Below are positions 19,716-31,110 of a stretch of DNA of 64,000 nucleotides, in pieces. Both the position numbers and the translations under genes were made by a program. The DNA is from Ctenosaura bakeri (lineage: Eukaryota > Chordata > Lepidosauria > Squamata > Iguanidae). A model generated the notes under the pieces. The model searched no databases, was not told where the DNA came from, and saw nothing but the letters and a program-made list of their open reading frames with translations. Every line of letters begins with the position of its first letter. Position 1 is the stretch's first letter. The stretch is from assembly GCA_948474755.1 (NCBI GenBank), contig CAOLHI010001478.1:682001-746000 (forward strand). The letters are read 5' to 3'.

Positions 19716-19848
19716 AAATACACCCTGGAGGATATCCCATTTAACAATAGGCCATCACACAGGCCAACTGTAACACATGCAAATTGCTCCCTCCCACCTG
19801 GGGGCTACACAAGTATATATACTCTGTCTCATTTCCATGCCACCATAT

Positions 19849-19895
19849 CCTCTGAAGATGCCAGCCACAGATGCGGGTGAAACGTCAGGAGAAAA
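19849..19895 (+). ncRNA. Candidate hammerhead-ribozyme-like core in Penelope-like 3' region
   Basis: CTGAAGA at about 19850-19856 and GAAACGTC at about 19878-19886 are separated by TGCCAGCCACAGATGCGGGT. Penelope-like elements are known to carry hammerhead ribozymes with CUGANGA and GAAAC boxes. In this copy stem II is weak (GCC against GGG/T), so activity is doubtful. Confidence 0.35.
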
Positions 19896-20389
19896 TACTA
19901 ATAGAACACATCCTCAAAACCTGGAAAACCCACAACAACCTATGGATTCTAGCCATGAAAGCCTTTGACTTTACAGTTACACTAAGCTGCCTGCTATGAT
20001 ATCAGAAGGACCTACTCCCGTGACATCACAAGCATTCACATGCCCTCAGCCTCAGGTTTAGATCTTGAAACCTTACGGAATGGGAAAGGTGCTGACATGT
20101 CAGTCCAAGTGGTGCCCTACCCATCATTGTCATCTCCATTGTGGAAAGCTGGAAATAATCCAAAAAGATTGGATCCTTCAAAAAAACGAAAACAAAAAGC
20201 AACCCTGTGTCTCAGATGGGATGATAGGTTGATGGATGGATGGACAGACAGAGATACAGAAAGACAGGGAGCATTCTGAATACTAGCGTTCACATCTCTA
20301 ATCAGCTATGAATTCCATTGTCGTTGGTCAATCTCAGTTTGCCTCTCATGTGCCAGCAATGAGTCTGATGTCAAGCCAGATCTGTCCTC

Positions 20390-20567
20390 TTTTCCGCACT
20401 ACATTGTTATAGCACTAGTGTTCCACTTTCAACGTCCTATGAAATACTGGGATTTGCAGTTTAGAGAGGGGCATTTAGAGGGCCTCAGTAAAATACAAAC
20501 CCCAGATTTCCACAGGACATTGAAAGTGGAATAATAGCACTATAATAGTGTGGTGTGGAAACTGCCT
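20390..20567. repeat. Palindromic MITE, family P, copy 3
   Basis: Left arm TTCCGCACTACATTGTTATA, GCACTAGTGTTCCACTTTCA; right arm CATTGAAAGTGGAATAATAG, CACTATAATAGTGTGGTGTG, GAAACTGCC. Central part is GTTTAGAGAGGGGCATTTAG. Confidence 0.8.
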
Positions 20568-21765
20568 TGGGATTTAGAATATCCTACTACCACTGCTCAG
20601 TTATGGATGACTTCTGTGCGCTATTCTGTTAACTTTTCTTAAAAGCAGCTTTCCCTCTGCCCCACCCCAGCAGGCTGATAATGCTGGCAAAGATTGCCCT
20701 AGCAAATGATGTCATAACACCTACTGTGAAAAGCATACCAGATCTGCACTCCCACATGATCCATTTCTATTATCCCACTGATCATAATCAGCCCCTTTGC
20801 TGTAACTGGAAGGCTACAGGAAGTTAGTTCAAAGCCCAAGAACATAAATGCAAAGCAGACATAAAGTACTGTGTATCTCGCTAACTTTTCATAAATGTAA
20901 CACGCAGCATCTCTTTGAAATGAATAATATCCTCAGGGGAAATGGATTGAAGACCCACATACTATTTCAGCACCTTTCATCCAGAGCTGAACAAAATAAA
21001 GCATTCACATGAATAGAGCGTTCATTGAGCATCTTTGAAAGCATTGAGCAGCTGGCCTCTGCCTTGTACTCCTTCATATGAGGAGAAACAGAATTATATA
21101 CTTTTTAAAAACAACCTTGCAACCTGAGGAATAGTGCTCTAATGATAGTACATTTCACATCTTGCCAAAGCACTAAGTACTACTAGACAAAGGAGAAGAG
21201 CCACAGGTGATTATAAAAATATAAAACAAAACTAAACTAAAATGTAGAAATTTAACTTCATAAGCAGAATGACCATGACAGGACATCTTCCAACTGCATG
21301 ACAGCAGTGGGCTGTGCCTGCATAAAGAAAACAGGTTATGCATGCACCAAAGACATCAGAGGATGTAGTATTTATTCCAGAGAACTCTAAGAAATGTCAT
21401 TCTGGGAAAAGAGAGGATGTGCACTAGAATGATATTCCCAGAATCCTCAACAAACTATATCCCAAGATTCTTTTCAAGAAGCAGGCCTGACCAACCCTTC
21501 CTCCATGAGAGAATCAGGAAAGAGAGGGAAGCAGAACACAGCCTCATCTGAGAGTGGCACTTAGCCTGAGGATCCAGCTAGACAATATGTTCACCCCATT
21601 TTTCATCAGTCGTCCTCCATGTGGTGAAAGATGTCTATTTGTCATAGCAAGTGATTTTCCTCACATGAGTATCTTGTGTTTAGCAACCTTTATCATTAGA
21701 AGGATTTTAAAGGGCTTAATTTAGAAGTCTGATTGCTGAGGCATGTACCATATTTACTGATGAAT
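20568..21765. other. Intergenic stretch, no gene seen
   Basis: No exon or classified repeat recognised. At 21340-21480 there is a diverged foldback-like phrase (TATTCCAGAGAACTCTAAGA / GAATCCTCAACAAACTATAT). Confidence 0.35.
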
Positions 21766-22309
21766 AAGACACACTTTCCCCCCTGAAAAATAACATTTAA
21801 AAATAAGGTGCATCTTATACGTCAGTGGTTCTTACAAGTGGCAAAAACTAACCCCTTTGCTATGCATTTTGCCACCATGAAAGTTCTCAATATGGAGGCA
21901 AAACGCACTGGAAAGGGAGGAGAAGTTCCCAAAGAGGGAAAGGAACCCTCATGCGAGGCTTCCCACACTCCCCTTTCCCTTCCATTTTGCATGAGAAGAG
22001 AAAAAGGTAGCTGCAGAGGAGGGAAAAGCAAGTTCATGCAGCTTTCTTTTTGCCCCTCCAGAGCTCTTCCTTTCCCTTCCCCTGCAAAATATAGGGGAGA
22101 GGGAGGGGGAAGAATGATCCTAGGAATTTTCTTTCCCCATCTCTGGAGCAACTTTTGTTCCCTTCCTCTGCAAAACTGAGGCGGGGGGGGGGCAGGAGAA
22201 GCCATGCTATTTTTAAAAAAAAACTAGTTTGTTTTCCCAGAAAATAACATTAAAAAACGGGTTGCATCTTATATGCCAGTGCATCTTATATGCAGCAAAT
22301 ACAGTATAT
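21766..22309. mobile_element. MITE with CATCTTATA-type inverted ends
   Basis: Left end ACCATATTTACTGATGAATAAGACACAC, with AAAATAACATTTAAAAATAAGGTGCATCTTATACG soon after; right end AAAATAACATTAAAAAACGG..GCATCTTATATG..GCAGCAAATACAGTATA. The ends are imperfect inverted repeats of the GTATTTACT..ATAAGAC kind, common among TcMar-type MITEs. The inside is a G/A- and C-rich filler without a transposase. Confidence 0.5.
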
Positions 22310-22539
22310 TTGAGGAATTTTATTTATTTTTTATTCAGCTTTTGCCCACCATGGGAAAACTTATTGGGAGAGGGAAAAATGATTAGTCACAGAGAATATG
22401 CCTTCCCCTTAGTGTTTAGCTTCACCCATAGAGTTGTGTATGTGCATACACATGAGCACACAGCAAATTCCCACCGCAGTGAAGGAGCCCTGAGTGAGCC
22501 TATTTTCATACTACTAATGAATATGTAACCACTAGGATA

Positions 22540-22640
22540 GGAGTGGGAAAGCTTTGGCCCTCCATGCTTTGTGCTACAACTCCCATAATCTTCAACATTG
22601 GTCATGTTGGCTAGGGCTTCTGGTAGTTGTTCAAAACTCT
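22540..22640. repeat. Short foldback element (hAT-like), copy 2
   Basis: GTGGGAAAGCTTTGGCCCTC, GCTACAACTCCCATAATCTT on the left and TGGCTAGGGCTTCTGGTAGT, TGTTCAAAAC on the right; a diverged relative of the element at 16.61 kb. Confidence 0.45.
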
Positions 22641-22999
22641 TGCACTGGGATCTGTCTGTGAACAGTAGGTCTCTCAGCACTGGAGGAGGCATGTGTTATT
22701 AGTTGTCTTGTTTTCCTGTTCCCAGTACCACCCATACTGGTAGGTGGAGTGGAGTTTGCTTAGGGCCCCGGTGTCCTTAAATCTTGGTCTTGGGATCAGG
22801 GTCAGGATTAGGATAAGAGAAAAGCTTATGGGATAGACAATGGTCAACTTCTCTTACCTATGGTGCAAACTTCAGGCTCCCATCTTTAAAAACAAACAGT
22901 TGTCAATGAGGCCGAGAGATAAACAAAAAATGCAGAGGGTGGGAGCATAGTTTTTTTTTAAATATAACTCCCAGAATGCCCCAGCCAACATCATCACTC

Positions 23000-23092
23000 T
23001 GACCGGCCCCTCCCGAAACTGCAAACCGCAGGATTCGAGAGGATGTTGAAAGTGGAATCATCGCGCTATAACAGGCTAGTGTGGAAATGGCC
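23000..23092. repeat. Palindromic MITE, family P, right half, copy 4
   Basis: CGAAACTGCAAACCGCAGGA, GGATGTTGAAAGTGGAATCA, GCGCTATAACAGGCTAGTGT, GGAAATGGCC. Only the right arm is clear. Confidence 0.7.
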
Positions 23093-23787
23093 TAGGAGTT
23101 GTAGCCCAATAAGCAATGTTTCTTCTCTCCAGTATGTTGCTAGCTTCTAAGCTAATTGACAACTGTCTGGGAAAAATCTTTGCCACTCATTCCTTTTTTT
23201 GTTCAGCTCAATGATGAATCTCAATAATACACGCAGCAGATATCAATCTTGCTGCTGGTAACATATATTGAATCATTCTGTGCCGTTGTTTATCATAGCT
23301 GGTATCTTGCTGTCAATTTCACAGTAGAAACAGTTCTGGGGACTGTGATCTGGCATTTCAATTTTTTTTGTATTATATTCTATATCATCTTCCAACATTA
23401 TTTATTTTAATTATACCCTATCTTTTTTCCAAAATGAGTTCAAAGTGTAGCACAGAGAGCTATTTTCTTCAGCAAGTATTTTTAAATACGTCTTATTAAT
23501 TTTCCATCCCATAAACCAGACAATGTCATTAATAATGCACATGACCAAGACAATTGATGACCAGGGGTCTTGAAAGTATCTTTTTCATAGAGTTGCCACA
23601 AATCAAGGTTGACTTGGCAGCAAATAACCACAAAAATTACAAAGCCGCTCCAGTTAAATGTGACTATAACAAACAAGATCAAACAATGTCTAAGTTCAAA
23701 ATAGCTTATGTTTTGTCAGAGTTCCATGGGCATACTTCATTTCTGAAACAAATTTGATAAATGGATGGCATATAGTTTCAAAATATA

Positions 23788-24268
23788 GTCAGCCCTCCAC
23801 ATCTGTGAATTTCATTTTCACAGATTTGATTCTTCCTGAGTTTCTCCAACCCCTGCCCGTCCCACCTCAAGTGCTTCTTTTCTGGGGGAACCTTCCCTCT
23901 AGGTGGTTCAAAACAGGCCATACAGCGCTTTTAAAAAAAACATCTCTGGTCCTCCTCTTCCACCAGCCTCTGCCTGGCCAGCTAAGGAGAGATCACAGAA
24001 ATCATCTCAGCACCACTACCTTTTTCCCGATCCCATTCCATACAATCAAGGAAGGAGATGAGCAAGAAAGAAGAAGTATACAGCCACTATGCTAACCAGC
24101 CCCCTTTCACTCTTATTTCTCTAACCTGGTTTGGACCCTGGATGCCGCTCTTCTCATCATGTCTTGGCCGTCTTCCCACAGACAAATCCACACATTTTGA
24201 CATTTGCAGTTTTTCCACTTTTACAGGGGTCCTGTGCCCCTAACCCTAGCGAATGTGGGGCCCAACTG
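23788..24268. mobile_element. Pogo/Tigger-like non-autonomous element, copy 4
   Basis: Ends TA-GTCAGCCCTCCACATCTG and AGCGAATGTGGGGCCCAACTG-TA are inverted repeats flanked by TA (23786-23787, 24269-24270). This copy shows most clearly the CAGTTGG.CC..CACATTCG-type terminus of the group. It supplies the intact version of the half copy at 15.0 kb. Confidence 0.65.
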
Positions 24269-24454
24269 TAATCCTGTGTGATCTCTCTTCTTGCCTTTAA
24301 GATTTTCAAAGTCAATTTTTTCCATTGGCCCTTTAACAAATATTCTTCATTTGTATATATTGGTTGATCACGTGTAAATTCAGCTAGTAACAAAGAGGTG
24401 TCAGAACGAACATGAACCACATTGCACTTGGGATGAAAGATGTCCTTCTGAATG

Positions 24455-24488
24455 CACACACACACACACACACACACACACCAATAGG

Positions 24489-24547
<59 letters not shown>
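24455..24547. repeat. Microsatellites (CA)n and (GAAA)n
   Basis: About 13 CA units (24455-24481) followed after a few bases by about 14 units of GAAA/AAAG to 24547. Confidence 0.95.
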
Positions 24548-26800
24548 ATTCACCTCCCTGAAAAGAGAAATGTATGTGAAGGAGGGAGCTTCTAATGGGG
24601 CTTAGTACTATTCAAAGCATTACTCTGACTTCTGAGGGTCTCTGGGGGACACTCAACTTTGCTCCAAAAATGCAAAGGTTGGGGAAATTAGCGGAGCACT
24701 GCATAGCAAAGTGGAGGGCAGGGCAACACAGCGAGATCTTGAATCCTATGTCTACAGAGTCAGACCACACAAGAGCCAGGTCAAATGCCCAATTATCAGT
24801 AGTTTATTTAGCAGAATTGGCAAAATATCCACACACACAGTGAAGCAGTCACTCACACAAGCGCACAAGGACTAATGAGTTGGAAAGATATGAAGATCGT
24901 GGAGGGAAAGAGAGCGGTTTATATTGCACTTGATCCTATAGACTGCGACTCAGAAAGAAGCAAGGCAAAGTGGCTCAGTGTAGGAAGAAAGCTAAGGGGA
25001 GCTCTCGACTAGCAGAATGCCAGGGGCTAATCAAGTGTGGGAGTTCTCCAAAGAGAACCCCAAAAGGGGACTCAATTATAGTGCAAAGTATGCCAAGCGG
25101 GGCGCAGACCCTTTCCAGAAAAAGACAAATGGCCAAAACATCTGGATGGACCTTGTTTTGCATTTCTAACCCTCATCCAGAGGCCATGTAGTTCACATCA
25201 AGGTGTCATTGCTGTTGATGGCCCATTTGGTGTGTGTATACATGCCTTTTGAGGTTTCCCTTTTGGAGATGTGACTGGGGGCGTGTTGGCCTAGCCTCAC
25301 TAAAAATGCTTCAGTTTATAGACCTAGATGTCTACGTTCCTGTCCGGTGAACCTCTGGCTTAATATTACATTTCCCCGGGACTGGGTCTGCTAGCAGGGG
25401 TTACAAAAGTGGTGATCCCTGGATGGTTGCTACTCTCAAAGCCATTGGGCACTAGTCTCTGAAAAATGTTCTGGAAAGAAAGAAATAATTATACCCAAGG
25501 GGCACAAATTTAGTGCTGATCCCTGGCACATTGGGAAAAAATGCTGGTCTGCCACATCAGATAGCCTAAGAAGTGTTGATCTAGCTTTTTGCATGATGTG
25601 CTGGTTTTCAGTTTGCACCAAGGTGGGTTCTTTTTAGTGGCAAGAGGGGGGAATGACATTCTGTCAGCTTCTGTGAAAAATTTTGTGGTCAGTTTTTGTA
25701 CCTCAGTGCGTTTCTATTATTCTGCTGCAGCTGGAAAGGAGGGGAGACAGATAACTAGGCAGAGTCCCAAGGCTTTTCTGGATAGATGGTTCTTAATGTT
25801 AGCCAGTCACTGTTCTTCTATTCTAAACAACAAATGGGACTGCAATTCACGTACCACACTGTAGGGCGTAATGTTACTTCATATCTGTGTATGTCAGACT
25901 GTGCTCCATCCACATCATTTAATGCTTAGTTCAGTGAGTGACATTCAATGGCCCTGATCTTTTAAAAAAGATCAATTTTTGCATTGTCACAACTTCAAAC
26001 AGCAAAATGTCTTGAGGTTAAATTGATATCGAGATGTCTTTGCCAGTCATCTCAAGAAACTTTGCTATAATATTCTTGTTCCATTAAGAAGATACTGGTC
26101 TTATGGTGCTTCTAAAAAACAGGTCACATTTTGTTTTAGAAAAACAATTTGTGTTGGTTCTGTTTTCTGAGTAAGGCAGCTGCAAATTAGCCCTGGTAGT
26201 AGCTAAGTTCTCTACAGCACTGCCTAGATCAGATCTGAGCTGCATATAAATGAAGTTGAACTTTCTATAGGGTGCTGCTTTAAATGGCATTGTTAGTAAG
26301 AATGGCAAAACTAATGAAGCTGTAGCTTTTCTTTGTCACCTGTTAGGTTACATTTTAGTGAATTAATTTCTGCTCACAATGGTGTGCAGGCAGAGGATTC
26401 CCAATCACTTAGGACTGGAATCCATGTAACATTTAACCCATCAATAAAATGATGGACACAATAGAATGTGTGGGTTATTCAAAATTATAGCAAAAAGCAC
26501 AACTAGCTTGCTAATTCTGTGAACTCTTCCTGCAATAAACATTGCCTGAAGGTAATCTTAATGAGGTGGCCAGGCAAAACTCCAGCTATTTTGTGGCCTT
26601 CAGTGGCTTTCTGTGGAAATGCCCTGCAGAAAAGAGCTATGCTTTAAAGACAGGTAATTGGGTACGGAGGAGGATCATCCAGCTGCATTCATGAGAAGCA
26701 ACAAGATTTGAAGGGATGATACATTCACAGACATGGCCAGATTAAGGTAGTTGGTAAGCCTGGAGAAATTCTAAAAACTGGGCCCCCTTTGTGCCAGTGA
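24548..26800. other. Gene-less stretch with a possible LTR-like part
   Basis: No exon found. Between about 24749 and 25404 the sequence has TGTCTACAGA near the left and GGGGTTACA near the right, with a TTTATT (reverse AATAAA) inside. This could be a decayed LTR in minus orientation. No target duplication is visible, so I do not claim it. From 25.4 to 26.8 kb I recognise nothing. Confidence 0.3.
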
Positions 26801-26802
26801 AT

Positions 26803-27168
26803 ACCTTCCAACGTTTCACAGATGAAAACTAGGACACATGCAGCCAAGCATTACATCAGTGTGTGGTCAAGATATCAAAAGTTACTAATGAGTTAGAACA
26901 GATAAAGTAGGAACTCAGTTTACAGCAATCAGAGGTGAGAGGAGAAAGAAACTGGGATTTTTTTAAAGTAGCTGAGAAAGTGGGATGGTGGATTAATCCA
27001 GACTAGCCCTGCCAAATCAGGACAGTAGGAGGCAAAAGCAACCTACCATAGCATCTTCTAGCTTGTATTCTCTTTCTCCTCAATAACTTTGGCCCTCTTG
27101 ACCAAACTCAGATACTGCTTCTTCACTTTTGTCCTGGTTTTTATCTGTGAAATGTTGGAGGGTTTGCC
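26803..27168. repeat. R3 repeats in inverted arrangement
   Basis: The left half (CGTTTCACAGATGAAAACTA, GGACACATGCAGCC, then AGTAGCTGAGAAAGTGGGAT) is R3 on the minus strand. The right half (TCTCCTCAATAACTTTGGCC, CTCTTGACC, GTCCTGGTTTTTATCTGTGA, AATGTTGG) is the R3 right end on the plus strand. The two outer edges are therefore inverted copies of the same terminus. Confidence 0.6.
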
Positions 27169-27739
27169 ATTGGAGGTTAGACAAAGTATATTTTTATATT
27201 TAGGAGTTTAGACACAACATATGTATTTATGACAACTTCCAGTTCTTAGGTCTTTTCCATAACTTGTTTCTCTGTGTATCACTGTAACCTTCAAACATTT
27301 TCCCTCTGCCTTCTTTCTCATTCCATTATACCATGTGTTTGATTATGAATAAATAATTTGTACGTAAATCTACTTTATATGGTTTACAAAGCAGCCTGAG
27401 CTTCTTTTTTCCCCCTGCTAACTTTGTGGAGGGCATAAGACTGGCTGTTGTTCATTTTCTGCCTTGCAATATTGATTATTCTGCTTGAGAGATCCAGTAC
27501 TGTGTTTCACATTTCCCAAAGCAATCTGTCCTCCCTGCATGTGTTGGAATACATTTCCTAGTTTCATTGAACAGCTGACCAGTCAGCATTGGGATGCCAA
27601 GATGAAGGAGGATGGTTTAGATTAAGTTTAAATTTTGGAAGATGAAAAGTATGATGTGTAGAAAAGATGTTGTTTGACTGCAACTCCTATTAGCCCTACC
27701 CATCATAGTCAATTGTAAAGGATGATAGGATCACACATC

Positions 27740-28095
27740 CACCAACATTTCACAGATGAAAGCCAGGACACATGTAGCTATGCAACAGGAATGTGGTCAA
27801 GGTAGTAAAACTAACAAGCAAGAACAGAGAAGCTGGGAGAGACTGCAGCAGTTTGCTTTGGCCTGAGCCTACTGGGAAGGGCAAGATTTGCCCTTTTTTT
27901 CCTTTCCCAACAGCTGAGTGAATTGAATGTGAACTGTTTCTGTACTGTGAATTCATTTTGCAGCAACTGAAGTAAGACAGAGACAAAAGGCAGAGTTGAG
28001 AGGAGAAGAGAGAAACCGGGACATTTTAAAAGCAGCCAAAAGAGTGGGAATGACAAAAATTTAATCAAAACTATCCCTCCTAAATCAGGACAATC
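27740..28095 (-). repeat. Unclassified interspersed repeat R3, near full length
   Basis: About 355 bp from CCAACATTTCACAGATGAAA (left, element end) to CCTAAATCAGGACAATCAGAGG (right, element start). The plus-strand copies at 41.68 and 45.34 kb read as its reverse complement. No coding capacity or poly(A) tail; superfamily unknown. Confidence 0.65.
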
Positions 28096-28301
28096 AGAGG
28101 ATATGGGATTAGGAATTGCAGGCCAGTAACTTCTGGATGGTCACAGGTTGTCCAGCACTGATCTAAACTGTTCTTTCAATTTTGATTCTGCATTAATTAA
28201 CTGCTTTCCTATACACCTCTCTAAGTTATATTGACTTAACTGCTGTACTGTGTACCTCTTTTATGTGGAGGAGAGAGGAAATACAAACCTGTTATGTCTA
28301 A

Positions 28302-28692
28302 GAACCAGCATGATGTAGAGGTTTGAGCACTGGACTACAATCCTGGAGACCAGGGTTGAGTTTTCTGTTCAGCCATAGAAACCCCCTGGGTGAACTTGGG
28401 TGCTTCACACACTCTTAGCCCCAGAAATCCCCATGGTCATTTCTGCACTGGACTGTTATAGTGCTATAATTCCACTTGCAACATCCTATGGAATCCTGGG
28501 GTTTGTAGTTTCGGGAGGGGCCAGGCAGCCCCTCCTGAAACTGCAACCCCAGGATTCCATAGGATGTTGCAAGTGGAATCATAGCGCTATAACAGTCCAG
28601 CGTGGAAACGGCCCTCGATAAGTTCACCTTAGGGGTGTCATAAGTTGGAAACGACTTGAAGACACAGAGCAACAATAACAACAAACAGTTAC
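28302..28692 (+). repeat. tRNA-derived SINE split by a MITE
   Basis: Left part: AACCAGCATGATGTAGAGGT, TTGAGCACTGGACTACAATC, GGAGACCAGGGTTGAG (tRNA-like head with a B-box-like GGTTGAG). The body (CAGCCATAGAAACCCCCTGG, CCCCAGAAATCCCCAT) stops at 28434. It resumes at 28614 with GATAAGTTCACCTTAGGGGT, GTCATAAGTTGGAAACGACT and the tail ACAATAACAACAAAC. The interruption is the foldback MITE at 28435-28613. Confidence 0.85.
28435..28613. mobile_element. Palindromic MITE, family P, copy 5 (inside a SINE)
   Basis: 179 bp, nearly perfect foldback: GGTCATTTCTGCACTGGACT, GTTATAGTGCTATAATTCCA on the left; its complement ends GTCCAGCGTGGAAACGGCC on the right. Flanks are CAT (28432-28434) and CTC (28614-28616). 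Other SINE copies read CCCCATGATAGGTTC, so the right flank fits a decayed 3-bp duplication of CAT. Confidence 0.85.
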
Positions 28693-29139
28693 GTCTAAGT
28701 TCTGACAGTCTATATGAACTGTTAAATATATTCTGATGCCAGAATCAATGGATGTAGTAATAATGCCCTAGAGTGAAGACTGAGATTTGTCAATGCAATT
28801 TTAGTTTTGGATGACTTTCTCTGCCAGTCCTTGCTTCCTGGGAGATGATGGGTCCTATGTCTACATTCAGCTCTGCCAATGCATTTGCACTGTGTTATTT
28901 GCACCATTAAAACATTCATGAGAAAGGATGCCTCCCAAGGGAAATTGTTTGCCAGCTCCCAACTCAGCAGACATTTGAATGTAAATGGGCACAATTAAGA
29001 TCTCACTCTCAAATAGAGTTGGGTGCTTGTCTAAACTTTCCACAGTTGAAAGAAAATGGCTCGAGGGTAGCTCAAAAAAATGTACTGGTGCATTTTTATA
29101 CTTCCAACTGCAAGGGTATGGAGATGGTTTGAGTTTAAA

Positions 29140-29262
29140 ACCGGGCTGGGAATTATGCTGCCCTCCAGATGCTGTGGACTGCAATTCCTTGCAGCACCAG
29201 CCAGCATAGCCAACAATGAGGAATGTTGGGAGGTGCAATCCAACAACCACTGGAGGGCTTCA
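29140..29262. repeat. Short foldback element (hAT-like), copy 3
   Basis: GCTGCCCTCCAGATGCTGTG, GACTGCAATTCCTTGCAGCA answered by GGGAGGTGCAATCCAACAAC, CACTGGAGGGC. Better preserved than the copies at 16.6 and 22.5 kb. Confidence 0.6.
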
Positions 29263-29374
29263 TAGTCTCCATACCTGGTTTAAAAGGTCATCCCTCTAAA
29301 AATCCTAGTTCAGTCTCCATTTCAGAGCTGTTATACTTTTACATCCAGTCTGGAAAAAGTCATGCTCAAACTAT

Positions 29375-29792
29375 GGCCCTTTTTGCACACAGTTTTTTTT
29401 GTGTGAGGGCCCCTTGAGCGTCTTGTAAATGGGAGCGTTGGTCCATACGACACACTCCCATTCACGCAACGCTCAGGAGCCTAAAGCAGGACGCGCGCGC
29501 ATTTTCTTATTTTCAGCTCTAAGCCGAAAATACTGCGCAATCACGCAATGCTCGTGGGGCCCTCGCACACTTACCTGCGTGCGGTGCGCCGAACAAGCCG
29601 GCCCGGTCATGCTTCCACACACACACACCCCGCAGCCTACAGCTCCCAGGCTGCGCTGCGAAAGGAAGGGGCGGGGCGCTAGCGCAACAGTTGCGCAACC
29701 GGCAAGCTGCTGCGGGAGGCAGAAGGGCTGCTGTAAGCGCACGCGAACGCTGCTCCGCACTGCCGTGACGAAGGTAAGGTGCGAAAAGGGCC
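29375..29792. mobile_element. MITE, family H, copy 3 (CpG-rich)
   Basis: 418 bp with ends GGCCCTTTTTGCACAC and GGTGCGAAAAGGGCC, flanked by TAT on both sides (29372-29374, 29793-29795). The inside is rich in CpG (GGACGCGCGCGCATTTTC, GCGCAACCGGCAAGC), unlike its surroundings, which suggests a younger insertion whose CpGs have not yet decayed. Confidence 0.85.
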
Positions 29793-29795
29793 TAT

Positions 29796-31110
29796 GTCAA
29801 GTTTGAGAAGCCTCACAGTAAGATTTAAGTGTTGTTATTCTAAAAATCTTATAAAACTTGAAATCTAGGGGTGGGTTTCAGACTCAATATGCTTTATTTA
29901 CCTTGCTTGTAAACCTGGCACTCTGTTACATATGAATTCCTTTAAAGACTTTTGTGTTACCAAGAAAACATTGGAAATCTCTGCAGCAGCATATTTGTTA
30001 CTTCTTTGTGGGTTAGGGGAGCATTAATAACAGACTGATATTGTCTGCCTATGCACTGGGAAGTAAAGTCTCCCAGGGCCTCCTCAGCCTGGCTGAAGGA
30101 TCCATGGATTAAATACATTTTTTGTTGTCAAAGATTTTGTCATCTTCCATTGAACAACTCTGTGCCTGAGCTATCTTCTTTGGAGTCATGTAGGGATGGG
30201 GGGAGGCGGTTTGCCCTGGGCAGCAAAGTTTTTGGGGCGTCCTGACCCGTGGCCACACCCCCACATGCCCTAGCCACATCCCCATGTACCACAGCAACAC
30301 CCCCCTCACAGTGGCCACGCCCCTTGTGCCATAATCCCACCCCTCCCCACACCCCAAGCTCTGCCACTGCTTCTTTGCATGTAACTTTGGAACTTTCTTT
30401 AAGGAAGTCTAGGATAGATTTTTAGGACGTAATGTGTCAGTTTCTTTTATCACTTCTTAGGACTCCTTCAGTTGAGGCATATGTGTCAGGAGATTGATGC
30501 ATTTATTGCTCAAGCTCTCAGGTGAGAGGTGAAGGGGGTGAGGTTTTTTTAAAAAAATAGGCAGATGATGTTTCTGTTGCCTGGGTCTCTTTTCTGGCAG
30601 TTCCTGGCACCAGCAGCAAGATTTTATTTCCATCCTCGTGGTTTTGTTTTTTCTTTGACTTCTAAGACATATTAGAACAATATTTCCCTTCACTTCTTTT
30701 TTCATTTTTTTTTTTTAGAATTATAGTGCTATAATGTATCAATGAAATGCACCTTATAACTGTTTAAACAATTAAAATGAGAAAGGAGAATAATTGACTT
30801 GCAAACCACAGGGCCACCTCCACAAATTATACCTCCTTTAAATGCACACACACAAAACCCTTGAAGAATCCTACTACTGATCCAAAAAATAGCTATATAC
30901 AACCCCCCAAAAGAATGAAACAAATGGGTGCAGAGGTGATAAGAGCCAGCAAAATATAGAACACTCAGCAAAAGACAAGGGACTGCATTATAAGAATTTA
31001 CACTTCATTAGATCAGTCTGGAAGAGTTAATTTGTCTCTACTGTCATATTCTTAAGCCTAAGAAATCTTTTGAACTGGAGCTCAGGGTTCAACCAGCTAG
31101 ATATATAAGA
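29796..31110. other. Intergenic stretch with repeat R4
   Basis: No exon seen. From about 30530 to 30985 the sequence is a diverged relative of 39960-40440 (TTTTCTGGCAGTTCCTGGCA against TTTTCTGGCAATTTCCAGTA; CAAGATTTTATTTCCATCCT against CAACATTTTATTCCCATCCT). This is an unclassified two-copy repeat, here called R4. Confidence 0.5.

Larger units (their letters stand above)
18905..19985 (+). mobile_element. Penelope-like retroelement, 3' half with GIY-YIG endonuclease
   Basis: An open frame of 264 codons (18921-19715) begins inside the linker after the reverse transcriptase (LVDRAKRICEPHVLKDELN, then a YS..DIRKA phrase). It runs through a complete-looking GIY-YIG endonuclease: VYCIPCSCGQVYIGTTKRSI at about residues 130-150, KEHERHC, EAIEIHK and NFNRKEE toward the end. 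This is the arrangement of Penelope-like elements, which cut their target with this nuclease. The reverse transcriptase is missing (5' truncation), so the copy cannot move by itself. The 3' region carries the family's GCCAGCCACAGATGCGGGTG phrase and ends near AAACCCACAACAACC. Confidence 0.9.

Noticed and set aside
24455..24547. CRISPR-like array
   Set aside because: Simple microsatellite repeats in vertebrate DNA; no spacer structure.
24749..25404. Second provirus or solo LTR
   Set aside because: TG..CA-like ends but no target duplication, no partner LTR and no viral coding sequence nearby.
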